Origin: an uncultured Sulfitobacter sp.
GTDB taxonomy: Bacteria > Pseudomonadota > Alphaproteobacteria > Rhodobacterales > Rhodobacteraceae
Length of the DNA stretch: 64,000 nt
Direction of reading: 5' to 3'
Assembly (NCBI GenBank): GCA_905182645.1
Contig: CAJJCJ010000003.1
Span: 64,501 to 128,500, forward strand
How positions within the stretch are numbered: position 1 is the first letter of the stretch; each line of letters begins with the position of its first letter. Of this stretch, positions 24,979 through 34,033 are shown piece by piece. The notes under the pieces were generated by a model. The model saw only the letters and a list, made by a program, of their open reading frames with translations, ran no database searches and was not told the origin of the DNA. The translations under genes were made by a program, and so were the position numbers.

Positions 24979-25704
24979 ATGTCTCGTGTCGCAATCGTCA
25001 CTGGCGGATCGCGCGGTATTGGCGCCGCTATCTCAACTGCTTTGAAAGATGCCGGTTATTCCGTTGCCGCCACCTATGCTGGCAACGATGAAAAAGCCGC
25101 CGCCTTCACTGCTGAAACAGGTATTAAGACCTACAAATGGGATGTTGCTGATTACGACGCCTGTGCCGCTGGTATCGCGCAGATCGAGGCTGACCTTGGC
25201 CCTGTAGAGGTTCTCGTGAATAACGCAGGCATCACCCGCGACGCCCCGTTCCACAAAATGAAGCCAGAGCAGTGGTCCGAAGTCATCGGTACCAACCTGA
25301 CTGGCGTGTTCAACATGACCCATCCTGTTTGGCCTGGCATGCGCGCACGTAAATTTGGTCGTATTATTACGATTTCGTCGATTAACGGTCAAAAAGGTCA
25401 GTTCGCGCAAGCCAACTATGCCGCGGCAAAGGCTGGTGATATCGGCTTTACCAAGTCATTGGCCCAAGAAGGCGCGCGCGCGGGCATCACCGTTAACGTG
25501 ATCGCGCCCGGCTACATCAACACCGAAATGATGAGCACTATTCCGGATAAAGTGATGAATGAAGTGATCCTGCCGCAGATTCCTGTGGGTCGTTTGGGTG
25601 AAGCATCTGAAATTGCACGCGCTGTGCTGTTCCTTGCGTCCGACGATGCGGGCTTTGTCACTGGCTCCACACTTACCGCAAACGGTGGCCAATACATGGT
25701 CTAA
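24979..25704 (+). CDS. phaB: Acetoacetyl-CoA reductase
   Basis: A 241-residue NADPH-dependent SDR with TGGSRGIGAAIS at the N-terminus, NNAGITRD, the catalytic Ser in ISSINGQKGQFAQ, YAAAKAG and the PGYINTEM loop. The NGQKGQFGQ-like block is characteristic of PhaB. It reduces acetoacetyl-CoA to (R)-3-hydroxybutyryl-CoA. AGGAG precedes ATG. An intrinsic terminator follows. Confidence 0.95.
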   Translation: MSRVAIVTGGSRGIGAAISTALKDAGYSVAATYAGNDEKAAAFTAETGIKTYKWDVADYDACAAGIAQIEADLGPVEVLVNNAGITRDAPFHKMKPEQWSEVIGTNLTGVFNMTHPVWPGMRARKFGRIITISSINGQKGQFAQANYAAAKAGDIGFTKSLAQEGARAGITVNVIAPGYINTEMMSTIPDKVMNEVILPQIPVGRLGEASEIARAVLFLASDDAGFVTGSTLTANGGQYMV

Positions 25705-25730
25705 GCCGCGCGAGTTTAGACAAAAAATAA

Positions 25731-25754
25731 GGGCCGGTTTTTCCGGCCCTTTTT
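25731..25754 (+). terminator. Intrinsic terminator after phaB
   Basis: GGGCCGG, a five-T loop and CCGGCCC form a perfect GC-rich stem followed by five T. It lies 26 bases after the phaB stop and precedes the convergent DUF465 gene. Confidence 0.92.
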
Positions 25755-25777
25755 CGTATCGCAATCCTGGTTGTCCG

Positions 25778-25945
25778 CTATTGCGGCGACAAGCGACCGA
25801 TTTCTTCTTTCAACATCAGTTTTTGTTTTTTCATCTGGGCAATTTTTGCACCATCTGTGGCGGGGCTGCGTTGCATGACCTCCACCGTTTCCGAGAGGTT
25901 TTGGTGTTTCTTCTTCAGTTCCTGCACGTGTGAACTTACGCTCAT
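25778..25945 (-). CDS. Small DUF465/YdcH-family protein
   Basis: A 55-residue protein translated from a minus-strand frame with a strong ribosome site (GGAGG eight bases before ATG). The sequence SVSSHVQELKKKHQNLSE, then KIAQMKKQKLMLKEEIGRL is two helices of the DUF465 (YdcH) type, small coiled-coil proteins common in alphaproteobacteria. Function is unknown for the family. It is convergent with phaB. Confidence 0.85.
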   Translation of the reverse strand: MSVSSHVQELKKKHQNLSETVEVMQRSPATDGAKIAQMKKQKLMLKEEIGRLSPQ

Positions 25946-26067
25946 GGTCGTCCTCCTTCGGTTTGAAATCGAATACCTTCAGTGCACCACATTTAGAATC
26001 CCGTGTCACGTTGCACTGCAGCATCTGGCGCGTATCATCATGATCTCGGCAAAAGATTGCTGAAACA

Positions 26068-26799
26068 TTAATCCGTGATGATCAAAGCATCCCCATTGCG
26101 CAAAACCCCACGAATGCGATCAGTGTAATTTTCGCGATCTGCATCATGCATAGTACTGTCGTGTATGATCAATGGCGACAGCAACCGAAACGGCGCGCGC
26201 CCCGAATGGCGGGCCTGCAATAGAAACAGATGTGGCTCCTGACCTGCACGTGCGCAGATTGGCCGCACAATGATTGAGCCAAGCCTCCCTTGCAGGTGGC
26301 TTAATACCTCTGGCAGGCGCTCAATCCGCAAGATCAGCGTGAAATACCCCTTGGGCGCCAGTCGTTTCGCCGCCACAACCAGCCAATCGCGCAGCGGGGT
26401 GTCACCAGCCATCGCAATATCACGGCCAGTATTGGGCGCCGCCGACCCCGTGCCACGATCAAAATATGGCGGGTTGGCCATGACGTGATGATACTGGGTG
26501 TTTCGAACTTCCTCGGGCAGGGCGCGCAGGTCGGCCATCATTGCATTCACTCCGTTAGCCACCGCAAGGGCGGCATAATCGGGCTGCACCTCAATCCCTG
26601 TGATGTCCAAGCTCGGCACCCGCGCAGACAGACAGAGTGACGCCACGCCAACGCCGCAGCCAAGCTCTAGGACACTCTCGCCAGATCGGGCAGGCACGCA
26701 GGCAGCAAGCAAAACCGCGTCAACGCCAGCGCGGTATCCCTTGGCAGGCTGAACAGCGGTCACTTTCCCGTTCAGAAATGCATCGGTGGTCGTATCCAT
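26068..26799 (-). CDS. TrmN6-like adenine-N6 methyltransferase
   Basis: A 243-residue class I methyltransferase. SAM motif: VLELGCGVGVASLCL. Catalytic NPPY in MANPPYFDRG. It also has the N-terminal RAGVDAVLLAACV block shared with YfiC/TrmN6, which methylates A37 of tRNA1(Val). The substrate is inferred from family resemblance. Its ATG overlaps the stop of the upstream DUF2007 gene (TGATG), so the two are co-translated. Confidence 0.88.
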   Translation of the reverse strand: MDTTTDAFLNGKVTAVQPAKGYRAGVDAVLLAACVPARSGESVLELGCGVGVASLCLSARVPSLDITGIEVQPDYAALAVANGVNAMMADLRALPEEVRNTQYHHVMANPPYFDRGTGSAAPNTGRDIAMAGDTPLRDWLVVAAKRLAPKGYFTLILRIERLPEVLSHLQGRLGSIIVRPICARAGQEPHLFLLQARHSGRAPFRLLSPLIIHDSTMHDADRENYTDRIRGVLRNGDALIITD

Positions 26800-27014
26800 C
26801 AGCGGCCCAAATCAATTTCATTGTCGCGCATAACCGCCTCGGCTATGAATAAATCGCGGTCAATCACCATCAGACGGCGCGGCATTATGCCTATGGACCC
26901 TTCGAGGATGCTCATGTTTACGTCGAATTGAAAGCAGGCTATACCCTCCCCGTCCAGAAGGGCGGTCGCAAAGGCGATGACAGTCGGGTCGTTGGTGCGC
27001 AATAGTTCTTTCAT
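26799..27014 (-). CDS. DUF2007-domain protein
   Basis: A 71-residue protein starting at ATG 27014 (MKELLRTNDPTVIAFATALLDGEGI). The pattern of ELLRTNDP, a region allowing an LxxxGI turn, FQFD and RRLMVIDRDLF matches DUF2007, a small putative signal-transducing domain. The open frame extends upstream to 27230, but that part lies antisense to ispB and is not used. It is divergent from ispB and coupled to the methyltransferase. Confidence 0.82.
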   Translation of the reverse strand: MKELLRTNDPTVIAFATALLDGEGIACFQFDVNMSILEGSIGIMPRRLMVIDRDLFIAEAVMRDNEIDLGR

Positions 27015-27060
27015 ATAACCGACGTAAGCATCGTTTGCGTCTTTGTCTATTCTCAGTCGG

Positions 27061-28068
27061 ATGAACGTGATGAGCCTTGATACAGTAGCAACAAAACCAC
27101 ATGAACGTCTGGCTGCAGCGTTGGCCGATGATATGGCCGCCGTGAATGACATGATCCGTGCGCGGATGGCGTCGGAGCATGCGCCGCGCATACCAGAAGT
27201 AACCGCACATTTGGTCGAAGCAGGCGGCAAACGCTTGCGCCCGATGCTGACGCTGGCTGCGGCGCGGCTGTGTGGCTACGACGGGCCCTACCACGTGCAT
27301 TTGGCGGCGACGGTCGAATTCATTCACACCGCGACCTTGCTGCACGATGATGTGGTTGACGAAAGCGATCAGCGGCGCGGGCGGCCTACTGCGAACCTGT
27401 TGTGGGACAATCAATCCAGCGTGCTGGTTGGTGACTATCTGTTTTCCCGCTCATTCCAGTTGATGGTTGAAACAGGGTCGTTGCGTGTCTTGGACATCCT
27501 TGCAAACGCGTCCGCGACGATTGCCGAAGGCGAAGTGCTGCAACTTACAGCCGCCGCCGATTTGGCGACGACTGAAGAGATCTATTTTAAGGTCGTGCGC
27601 GGCAAAACTGCCGCCCTTTTTTCGGCGGCGATGCAAGTCGGCGGCGTAATTGCCGATGCCGGCGAGGACAAAGTGAAAGCGTTGTTCGCATACGGCGATG
27701 CTCTTGGTATTTCGTTCCAAATTGTCGACGACCTGTTGGATTACGGCGGCAAGGATGCCATCGGCAAAAACGTTGGCGATGATTTTCGTGAACGCAAACT
27801 GACTTTGCCTGTGATCCGCGCAATCGCCGCTGGCGATGCAGATGAGCGCACGTTTTGGAAACGGACGATTGGAAAAGGGCAGCAAGACGATGGCGATTTG
27901 GATCGCGCTATGTCCATATTGGCCCGCCACGGCGCCATGAGATCTACCCGCGATACTGCGCTTGAATGGGCTGAAAAAGCGAAGGCAGCGCTTGTGCCGA
28001 TCCCTGATCATGACCTGAAATCAATGTTGATAGATTTGGCCGACTACGTGGTCGAGCGGATCAGTTAA
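27061..28068 (+). CDS. ispB: Long-chain (octaprenyl-type) polyprenyl diphosphate synthase
   Basis: About 335 residues. It carries both Asp-rich motifs of trans-prenyl synthases: LLHDDVVDESDQRRG and VDDLLDYGG, plus GGKRLRP near the N-terminus and the YFxKxxGKTAALFS region. It makes the C40-C50 tail of ubiquinone from IPP and allylic diphosphates. The start may be ATG 27061 or 27070; the upstream TTG at 27043 is unlikely. Its end overlaps the convergent ispE by four bases, grouping two isoprenoid genes. Confidence 0.92.
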   Translation: MNVMSLDTVATKPHERLAAALADDMAAVNDMIRARMASEHAPRIPEVTAHLVEAGGKRLRPMLTLAAARLCGYDGPYHVHLAATVEFIHTATLLHDDVVDESDQRRGRPTANLLWDNQSSVLVGDYLFSRSFQLMVETGSLRVLDILANASATIAEGEVLQLTAAADLATTEEIYFKVVRGKTAALFSAAMQVGGVIADAGEDKVKALFAYGDALGISFQIVDDLLDYGGKDAIGKNVGDDFRERKLTLPVIRAIAAGDADERTFWKRTIGKGQQDDGDLDRAMSILARHGAMRSTRDTALEWAEKAKAALVPIPDHDLKSMLIDLADYVVERIS

Positions 28069-28928
28069 AGCACAGCTGCGGGCGCGACCCACCAGCCCAT
28101 GTGCGCCACCTGAATAACGCGCGCAACTTGGCGGGCGTCGGCAAGATTGCTGACCAATCCGTAACAAGTGGCACCGGACCCAGACATCGCCGCGTGCGCA
28201 ACTTTTGGCATGCTGCGAAGCTTTTTCAGCACGGCGTCGACCTCGGGTGCGATCGCAAGGGCCGGTGGTTCCAAATCGTTGCGCTGGGCGGCCAACCACA
28301 ACGCGAACCCATTGAAATCAAGACCCTTTGGCAATGTGCCCATGCATGGGTTTCGCTTGCTTGCGAGTCCATCAAATACGGCGCCAGTGGGGACCGACAC
28401 GCGCGGGTTCACCAGCACGAGCGCGCATTCAGGAAGCATCGGGACCGGCAACAAGACTTCACCGATACCCGTCATATGAGTCGGATCGGGGGCTTGCAGG
28501 CACACGGGTACGTCAGCACCAAGTGCGACAACTTCGGGGGCGTTTAGGGGCAGTGGCTCTACGTCCCACAGTTTGGTCAACATGGCCAAAGTTACCGCTG
28601 CATCTGACGATCCGCTGCCGATACCAGCTGCATGTGGTAGGTGCTTTTCCAGCTGCAGATGCGCGCCCTTGGTCACATGACGGGCTTTGCGCAACGCAGT
28701 TGCTGCGCGCATCACCAGATTTGTGTGATCCGCCGGGATGCCTTGGGAAAACGGTCCATTGACGGTGATCTGCAAGTTGGGGGCAATTGTTGCCGTGATT
28801 TTGTCGAACACGTCGGCAAACACGACCAAACTGTCGAGCAGATGATAGCCGTCGGTGCGCTGTCCAGTTACATGAAGCGTCAGGTTTATCTTGGCTGGGG
28901 CGGAACCCCTAATCGTCGCCACTGGCAA
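28065..28928 (-). CDS. ispE: 4-diphosphocytidyl-2-C-methyl-D-erythritol kinase
   Basis: A 287-residue GHMP kinase of the MEP isoprenoid pathway. It shows the N-terminal APAKINLTLHVTGQRTDGYHLLDSL, the ATP loop LPHAAGIGSGSSDAA and the C-terminal AMSGSGATCYGL. The start overlaps the end of the TPR-protein gene by 20 bases, so it may be expressed from that gene's promoter. Confidence 0.96.
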   Translation of the reverse strand: MPVATIRGSAPAKINLTLHVTGQRTDGYHLLDSLVVFADVFDKITATIAPNLQITVNGPFSQGIPADHTNLVMRAATALRKARHVTKGAHLQLEKHLPHAAGIGSGSSDAAVTLAMLTKLWDVEPLPLNAPEVVALGADVPVCLQAPDPTHMTGIGEVLLPVPMLPECALVLVNPRVSVPTGAVFDGLASKRNPCMGTLPKGLDFNGFALWLAAQRNDLEPPALAIAPEVDAVLKKLRSMPKVAHAAMSGSGATCYGLVSNLADARQVARVIQVAHMGWWVAPAAVL

Positions 28929-30603
28929 CCTCGAGCGGAGCGGCGCCCTCTTCAGTCAAGACGGCATTGAGACCGATTTCAAGCTTGCGGCGGATGCGTG
29001 TTGCGTCCGATTCTAACGGGTCAAATGATAGGGCACGGTTCCATTGAAATTCGGCTTCGATAACGCGGCCAACGGCCCAATAGGCGTCCCCAAGATGATC
29101 GTTGATGATCGGGTCGACCGGCAATAATGCCACTGCGTTTTCGAGGTGGCCAACAGCGGCATCAAATTCGCTGCGTTGGAACAAGACCCAACCAAGGCTG
29201 TCCACAATCGCGCCGTTCTGCGGTTCTGCGGCCATGGCGCGTTCGATCATGCCAAGCGCTTCTTCCATGTTGATGCCCAGCTCGACCATCGAATAGCCAA
29301 GGTAATTGAGCACCTGAGGTTGGTCGGGACGCAACGCAAGGGCGGCCCGAAAATCGGCCTCTGCGGCGGGCCAATCGTCAAGGGTATGATAGGCGATACC
29401 GCGAGTATAATAGATGAACCACCGCAACGGATCGGCGTCGTCATACAGCGTTAACGCCTTAGTATAACTCGTTTTCGCCGCCTCATAATCACCATTTTCT
29501 CGGTGTGCATCACCGGCTGTGGCATGTACGCGGGGCATTTCTGGATAAGTGCGCGCAAGGGCTCGCAGAGTTTCAATGGCGGCCTCTGTTCGGCCTGCTT
29601 TTCGGAGGGCTTCGGACCTGCCGATTTCGGCGGATTGGTGGGCTGGATCGGACGGCGCGACGGTGCTATATGTGGCCGTCGCGAGATCGTATTGTCCAAG
29701 GTTTTCAAGCAGATCAGCGGCCAGTAAAACGGCGTCGGTGTTCGCCGCACTGAGCGCGACAGCGGCGCGGGCATAGCGCAATGTGTAGTCGTCACTGCCG
29801 TCGCGCAGCAGGGCTTGGGCGACGATCAAATAGACCTCTGACAAACCGTCTTGGGCGCTGCGGACATAGGTGAATGGCAGCATGGTTTCAGTGGCTAAAA
29901 CGGCGCGCATTTTGACCAACGTTGGGTCGGTTTGCGGGCCGAATACGCCGTCGATTAATGCCAGTGCATCTGCGTTGCGATTTAGCTGCGACATGATCTG
30001 TGCGTGGGCGATTGCGCTGCGCCGATTGTAGCGCATTCCGTTTTGTGGCGCGCCTGCAAAAATGGCGTCCGCACCTTCAAAATCACCAACGTAGGAAAGC
30101 GCTAAGGCTTTGTTATATAACGTATAAGTTCCAAGTCCGGCGGTTTCTGTCAGGGCGTCAAAACTTTCCAATGCGGCGGCCATCTGACCCTTGCCGACGT
30201 AGCCCCAGCTTTGCGTCAGACCGTCCACAAGGGGACCGATCCCGAGGCCGCTTTCGAGCAACGAAAACACGGTGTCCCAGTCGTCTTGCATGGCGGCATC
30301 AACGCTCAGAACAATATGGGCCATTTGGCTTTTGATGCCACTTTGCTTCATCACTGTTGCTATTGGCTTGGCGCCTGCAAAATCACCAAGGGCGACATAA
30401 GAAACCATAGCATTTTCAAGAAGATAGGGGTTGGCTGGATCGCCGATCAGGGCTTGGGTAAAGTACCGCGCACTGGTTTCAAAGTCGTTTACAAACGCCG
30501 CTTGGCGTGCGGCTAAATAGGAGCCTACCTTGGGTTCAGTAACAGCCGATAAGGGCAGCAAAGCGCAGATAGCGCAGGCAATAAAACGGGTGCGGAATGA
30601 CAA
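28909..30603 (-). CDS. Secreted or periplasmic TPR-repeat protein
   Basis: A 564-residue protein with a signal peptide (FIACAICALLPLSAVTE). Many tetratricopeptide repeats fill the rest, with the clearest in the C-terminal half: WFIYYTRGIAYHTLDDWPAAEADFRAALALRP, LNYLGYSMVELGINMEEALGMIERAM and VDSLGWVLFQRSEFDAAVGHLENAV. Such proteins scaffold complexes at the envelope. It is followed by ispE with a small overlap. No specific partner is suggested. Confidence 0.88.
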   Translation of the reverse strand: MSFRTRFIACAICALLPLSAVTEPKVGSYLAARQAAFVNDFETSARYFTQALIGDPANPYLLENAMVSYVALGDFAGAKPIATVMKQSGIKSQMAHIVLSVDAAMQDDWDTVFSLLESGLGIGPLVDGLTQSWGYVGKGQMAAALESFDALTETAGLGTYTLYNKALALSYVGDFEGADAIFAGAPQNGMRYNRRSAIAHAQIMSQLNRNADALALIDGVFGPQTDPTLVKMRAVLATETMLPFTYVRSAQDGLSEVYLIVAQALLRDGSDDYTLRYARAAVALSAANTDAVLLAADLLENLGQYDLATATYSTVAPSDPAHQSAEIGRSEALRKAGRTEAAIETLRALARTYPEMPRVHATAGDAHRENGDYEAAKTSYTKALTLYDDADPLRWFIYYTRGIAYHTLDDWPAAEADFRAALALRPDQPQVLNYLGYSMVELGINMEEALGMIERAMAAEPQNGAIVDSLGWVLFQRSEFDAAVGHLENAVALLPVDPIINDHLGDAYWAVGRVIEAEFQWNRALSFDPLESDATRIRRKLEIGLNAVLTEEGAAPLEVASGDD

Positions 30604-30748
30604 TGTTTAAACCCCATATATGACGGTAACTTGACCACCCTATGCGCCCCACTGGTTGTCTGCAATTGGAACCCGATCACAGACGCGAGATGTCGCTTAA
30701 ACAAGTGTAATTATCGTATAAGTTTCGTATAAGTTTTGCATATGCCAC

Positions 30749-30777
30749 AAAAAAGGGGCCGGCGGACCGACCCCTTT
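30749..30777 (-). terminator. Intrinsic terminator of the ETF-QO gene
   Basis: Read on the minus strand, AAAGGGGTCGG, a TCCG loop and CCGGCCCC followed by six T form a strong stem with one G-U pair. It lies about 17 bases beyond the ETF-QO stop. Confidence 0.88.
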
Positions 30778-30793
30778 GACAATTTCAGCGGCT

Positions 30794-32443
30794 TTACATG
30801 TTCGGATAGTTCGGCCCGTCGCCCCCTTGGGGAACTGTCCAATTGATGTTCTGGCTTGGGTCTTTGATATCGCAGGTTTTGCAATGCACACAGTTTTGGA
30901 AGTTGATGACAAACTGCTGTTCGCCGTCTTTTTCGACCACTTCGTAAACGCCCGCAGGGCAATACCGCTGTGCGGGTTCTGCGTATTTCGGCAGGTTGAC
31001 CCCGATCGGGATGCTTGCGTCTTTGAGGTGCAAATGCGCGGGCTGGCTTTCTTCGTGGTTGGTAAAGCTGAAGGCCACGTTGGTCAGGCGATCAAAAGAC
31101 AATTTGCCGTCCGGTTTTGGGTATTTGATTTCTGGGTAATCAGCCGCAAGGCCCGTTACCTCGGCGTCGGATTTATCGTGAGATAGGTTCAGCGGTGACC
31201 AGCCTGTCAGGTTGCGCAACCACATATCTGCGCCGCCGATAGCGAGCGATGCGGCAAGGCCATATTTAGACCACAGCGGTTTGACGTTTTTCACGCGAGA
31301 CAAGTCTTTGCCAATTTCGCCGCCCCGAACTGCATAGGAATAGGTGGTGAGTTCGTCGCCCGCGCGCCCTGCTTTGATCGCGTCATTTGCGGCCTGCGCC
31401 GCGGCGATGCCCGATAGCATGGCGTTATGGTTGCCCTTGATCCGCGGCACGTTGACCATGCCCGCCGAACAGCCCAAAAGCGCGCCGCCGGGGAATGTCA
31501 GTTTTGGCATGGATTGCATGCCGCCCTCGGTGATTGCGCGCGCGCCGTAGGCGATCCGCTTGCCGCCTTTTAGCAGGTCCGCAATCATCGGGTGATGTTT
31601 GAACCGCTGGAATTCCATGTAAGGGAATGTGTGCGGATTTTTGTAGCCAAGGTGCACAACAAAGCCGACATAGACCTGATTGTTATCGAGGTGATAGATG
31701 AACGATCCGCCGCCTGCGCCGGATTCCTGCAAAGGCCAGCCCATGGTGTGGGTCACGGTGCCCTCGGAATGTTTGGCTGGGTCGATTTCCCAGATTTCCT
31801 TCATGCCGAGGCCGTATTTTTGCACGTCGCTGTCGGCGGCCAGATCGTATTTTTCGATGGCTTCCTTTGACAGGGATCCGCGCACGCCCTCGGAGAGGAA
31901 CACGTATTTGCCGTTTAGGACCATGCCCGGTTCATAGTTGGGCCCGTGCGAGCCGTCAGCGTTTATGCCAAACTCGCCAGCGACGACGCCTTTGATTTCA
32001 TCGTTGTCGCCGTAGACCAGCTCGGAACAGGCCATGCCGGGGAAGATTTCAACGCCAAGCTCTTCTGCTTGTTCGGCCATCCAGCGGCAGACGTTGCCCA
32101 TGGAGACGATGTAATTGTGGTGGTTGTTCATCAGCGGCGGCATCACGATATTTGGGATGCGGATTTTGCCGGATTCGCCCAACATATAAAAGTTGTCTTG
32201 TTTCACAGGCACGTTAATTGGTGCGCCTTTGGCTTTCCAATCGGGGATCAGCACGTCGATGCCGGATGTGTCCAGAACTGCGCCCGATAGGATATGCGCC
32301 CCGACTTCAGAGCCTTTTTCAAGCACGACGACTTCAAGGTCCGCGTCTAATTGCTTGAGCCGGATCGCCGCAGAAAGCCCCGCAGGCCCCGCCCCAACGA
32401 TCACAACATCATAGTCCATTGTTTCGCGTTCTATGTCAGACAT
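30794..32443 (-). CDS. Electron transfer flavoprotein:ubiquinone oxidoreductase
   Basis: A 549-residue inner-membrane-associated enzyme that moves electrons from ETF to ubiquinone during fatty- and amino-acid oxidation. It has the FAD motif [20 protein letters not shown] at the N-terminus, the GGxxSMPKLTFPGGALLGCSAGMVN block and a C-terminal [4Fe-4S] set (CPAGVYEV, then CVHCKTCDIKDP). The start is ATG 32443, with AAGGA at a normal distance; the frame extends to 32524 but that part does not fit the family. A terminator follows. Confidence 0.96.
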   Translation of the reverse strand: MSDIERETMDYDVVIVGAGPAGLSAAIRLKQLDADLEVVVLEKGSEVGAHILSGAVLDTSGIDVLIPDWKAKGAPINVPVKQDNFYMLGESGKIRIPNIVMPPLMNNHHNYIVSMGNVCRWMAEQAEELGVEIFPGMACSELVYGDNDEIKGVVAGEFGINADGSHGPNYEPGMVLNGKYVFLSEGVRGSLSKEAIEKYDLAADSDVQKYGLGMKEIWEIDPAKHSEGTVTHTMGWPLQESGAGGGSFIYHLDNNQVYVGFVVHLGYKNPHTFPYMEFQRFKHHPMIADLLKGGKRIAYGARAITEGGMQSMPKLTFPGGALLGCSAGMVNVPRIKGNHNAMLSGIAAAQAANDAIKAGRAGDELTTYSYAVRGGEIGKDLSRVKNVKPLWSKYGLAASLAIGGADMWLRNLTGWSPLNLSHDKSDAEVTGLAADYPEIKYPKPDGKLSFDRLTNVAFSFTNHEESQPAHLHLKDASIPIGVNLPKYAEPAQRYCPAGVYEVVEKDGEQQFVINFQNCVHCKTCDIKDPSQNINWTVPQGGDGPNYPNM

Positions 32444-32649
32444 GTGGCTTCCTTTGTGGTGGATAGGGGGTGGCCCCGAAATATTGTTGCGCAACAGATA
32501 AACCACCCGATGATAGGGGGTCAATCAGGACACAGCTTCAAATCTTACGTCTGCGACACCAAACAGCACTTGCACTTGACTTTGAACCAATCAAATAGGG
32601 TATGAACGTGCGATAATAGGTTTTCGCCGTACTGCGATAGGATAATGCC

Positions 32650-33120
32650 ATGGAAAAGATACCACTGACAAGGCCAGGTTTTGACAAGCTGGATGCTGAA
32701 CTAAAGCAACTGAAGTCTGTTGAGCGCCCTGCGATTATCCGCGCCATTTCGGAGGCCCGCGAGCATGGTGATCTGTCCGAGAACGCCGAGTATCATTCCG
32801 CCAAGGAAAAGCAGTCGTTTATCGAGGGCCGCGTTAAGGAACTTGAGGGCATCATTTCGCTGGCGAATGTCATCGACCTGACACGGCTTTCTGGCACAAT
32901 TAAGTTTGGTGCAAACGTCAAGCTGGTGGATGAAGATACGGATGTCGAACAGACCTATCAGATTGTGGGCGAGTACGAGGCAAATATCGAAAAAGGCTTG
33001 CTGAATATCAAATCTCCGCTGGCGCGTGCCTTAATTGGTAAGGACGAAGGCGACAGTGTGGAGGTGCGCACCCCAGGTGGTGTGCGCAGCTACGAAATTT
33101 TAAGTATTAGTTACACCTAA
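32650..33120 (+). CDS. greA: Transcription elongation factor GreA
   Basis: A 156-residue factor with the N-terminal coiled coil ([38 protein letters not shown], containing the acidic DLSENAEY tip) and the C-terminal FKBP-like domain ([22 protein letters not shown]-like). It stimulates transcript cleavage by backtracked RNA polymerase. It is divergent from ETF-QO across about 205 bases that must hold both promoters. Confidence 0.96.
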   Translation: MEKIPLTRPGFDKLDAELKQLKSVERPAIIRAISEAREHGDLSENAEYHSAKEKQSFIEGRVKELEGIISLANVIDLTRLSGTIKFGANVKLVDEDTDVEQTYQIVGEYEANIEKGLLNIKSPLARALIGKDEGDSVEVRTPGGVRSYEILSISYT

Positions 33121-33130
33121 GGCAGGCATC

Positions 33131-34033
33131 ATGGCGCAAGGCCCACAGACTAAATCGACGGAAGGCCGCTCTGCTGGAGAGGTGATCGCGCTTGTCTTAT
33201 CCATTGGCTGGATGATCTTGGTCGGGACGTTTTTCTACTTTTTGCCGCCGACATCAACGGTCGCTGATCGCTTTGACAGTTTGCGGTTTATCCTGATCCT
33301 GATCGCGATATTCATGCCTGTCGCGATGATCTGGGTGGCGACTGCTGCCAGTCAGTCCGCGCGGATCATGAAAGAAGAATCCGGTCGCTTGCAGGCCGCC
33401 ATTGATGGCATGCGCAAGACCTATATCGAGAACCGCGCTGGCCCCGTTGGAGGCATGCAGCCGACGGTCGAGAAAAAGCTAAAGATCACGTCTGTGCAAG
33501 CCACAACATCTGATGATCAGCCCACACTTGCGCTAGGCACAAGTGCTGAGGATATATCACAGCCGCTGCCGAACCCTGATTTGATCCGCGCACTGAACTT
33601 TCCTGATAACGAGCAAGACACCCGTGGCTTTAACGCTCTACGGTTGGCCCTGAAAGACCGCAATACCCGCCAGTTGGTGCAAGCGGCACAAGATATTCTG
33701 ACACTGATGTCGCAAGACGGCATTTATATGGATGATCTGCGCCCCGACTGCGCCCGCGCCGAAATCTGGCGCCGATTTGCGCATGGTGAACGGGGTCGTG
33801 CGATGGCGTCATTGGGTGGGATTCGGGATCGGTCGTCGCTTGCTTTGACGTCTGGCCGGATGCGCGAAGATACGATTTACCGCGATGCTGCGCACCATTT
33901 CTTGCGTCGTTTTGACCAGACGCTGATTACGTTTGAGCCAAATGCGACGGATGAAGAGATCAGCGCATTGTCTGAAACCCGCACCGCCCGCGCGTTTATG
34001 TTGCTGGGCCGTGTCACGGGCGCATTTGACTAA
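33131..34033 (+). CDS. Membrane protein of unknown function following greA
   Basis: A 300-residue protein with two membrane segments near residues 18-38 (VIALVLSIGWMILVGTFFYFL) and 53-75 (ILILIAIFMPVAMIWVATAA). A helical region follows (residues 77-100, with SARIMKEESGRLQAAIDGMRKTY), then a soluble C-terminal domain of about 160 residues. No known domain was recognised. It starts ten bases after greA and is followed directly by the transporter start, so it sits in an operon-like run. Confidence 0.75.
   Translation: MAQGPQTKSTEGRSAGEVIALVLSIGWMILVGTFFYFLPPTSTVADRFDSLRFILILIAIFMPVAMIWVATAASQSARIMKEESGRLQAAIDGMRKTYIENRAGPVGGMQPTVEKKLKITSVQATTSDDQPTLALGTSAEDISQPLPNPDLIRALNFPDNEQDTRGFNALRLALKDRNTRQLVQAAQDILTLMSQDGIYMDDLRPDCARAEIWRRFAHGERGRAMASLGGIRDRSSLALTSGRMREDTIYRDAAHHFLRRFDQTLITFEPNATDEEISALSETRTARAFMLLGRVTGAFD

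Noticed and set aside
26799-27230. 143-residue version of the DUF2007 protein
   Set aside because: The first 72 codons are antisense to the ispB start and show no domain; the family start is at 27014.
30712-30736. Direct repeat CGTATAAGTTT near the ETF-QO terminator
   Set aside because: Two short imperfect copies in AT-rich DNA with no associated feature.
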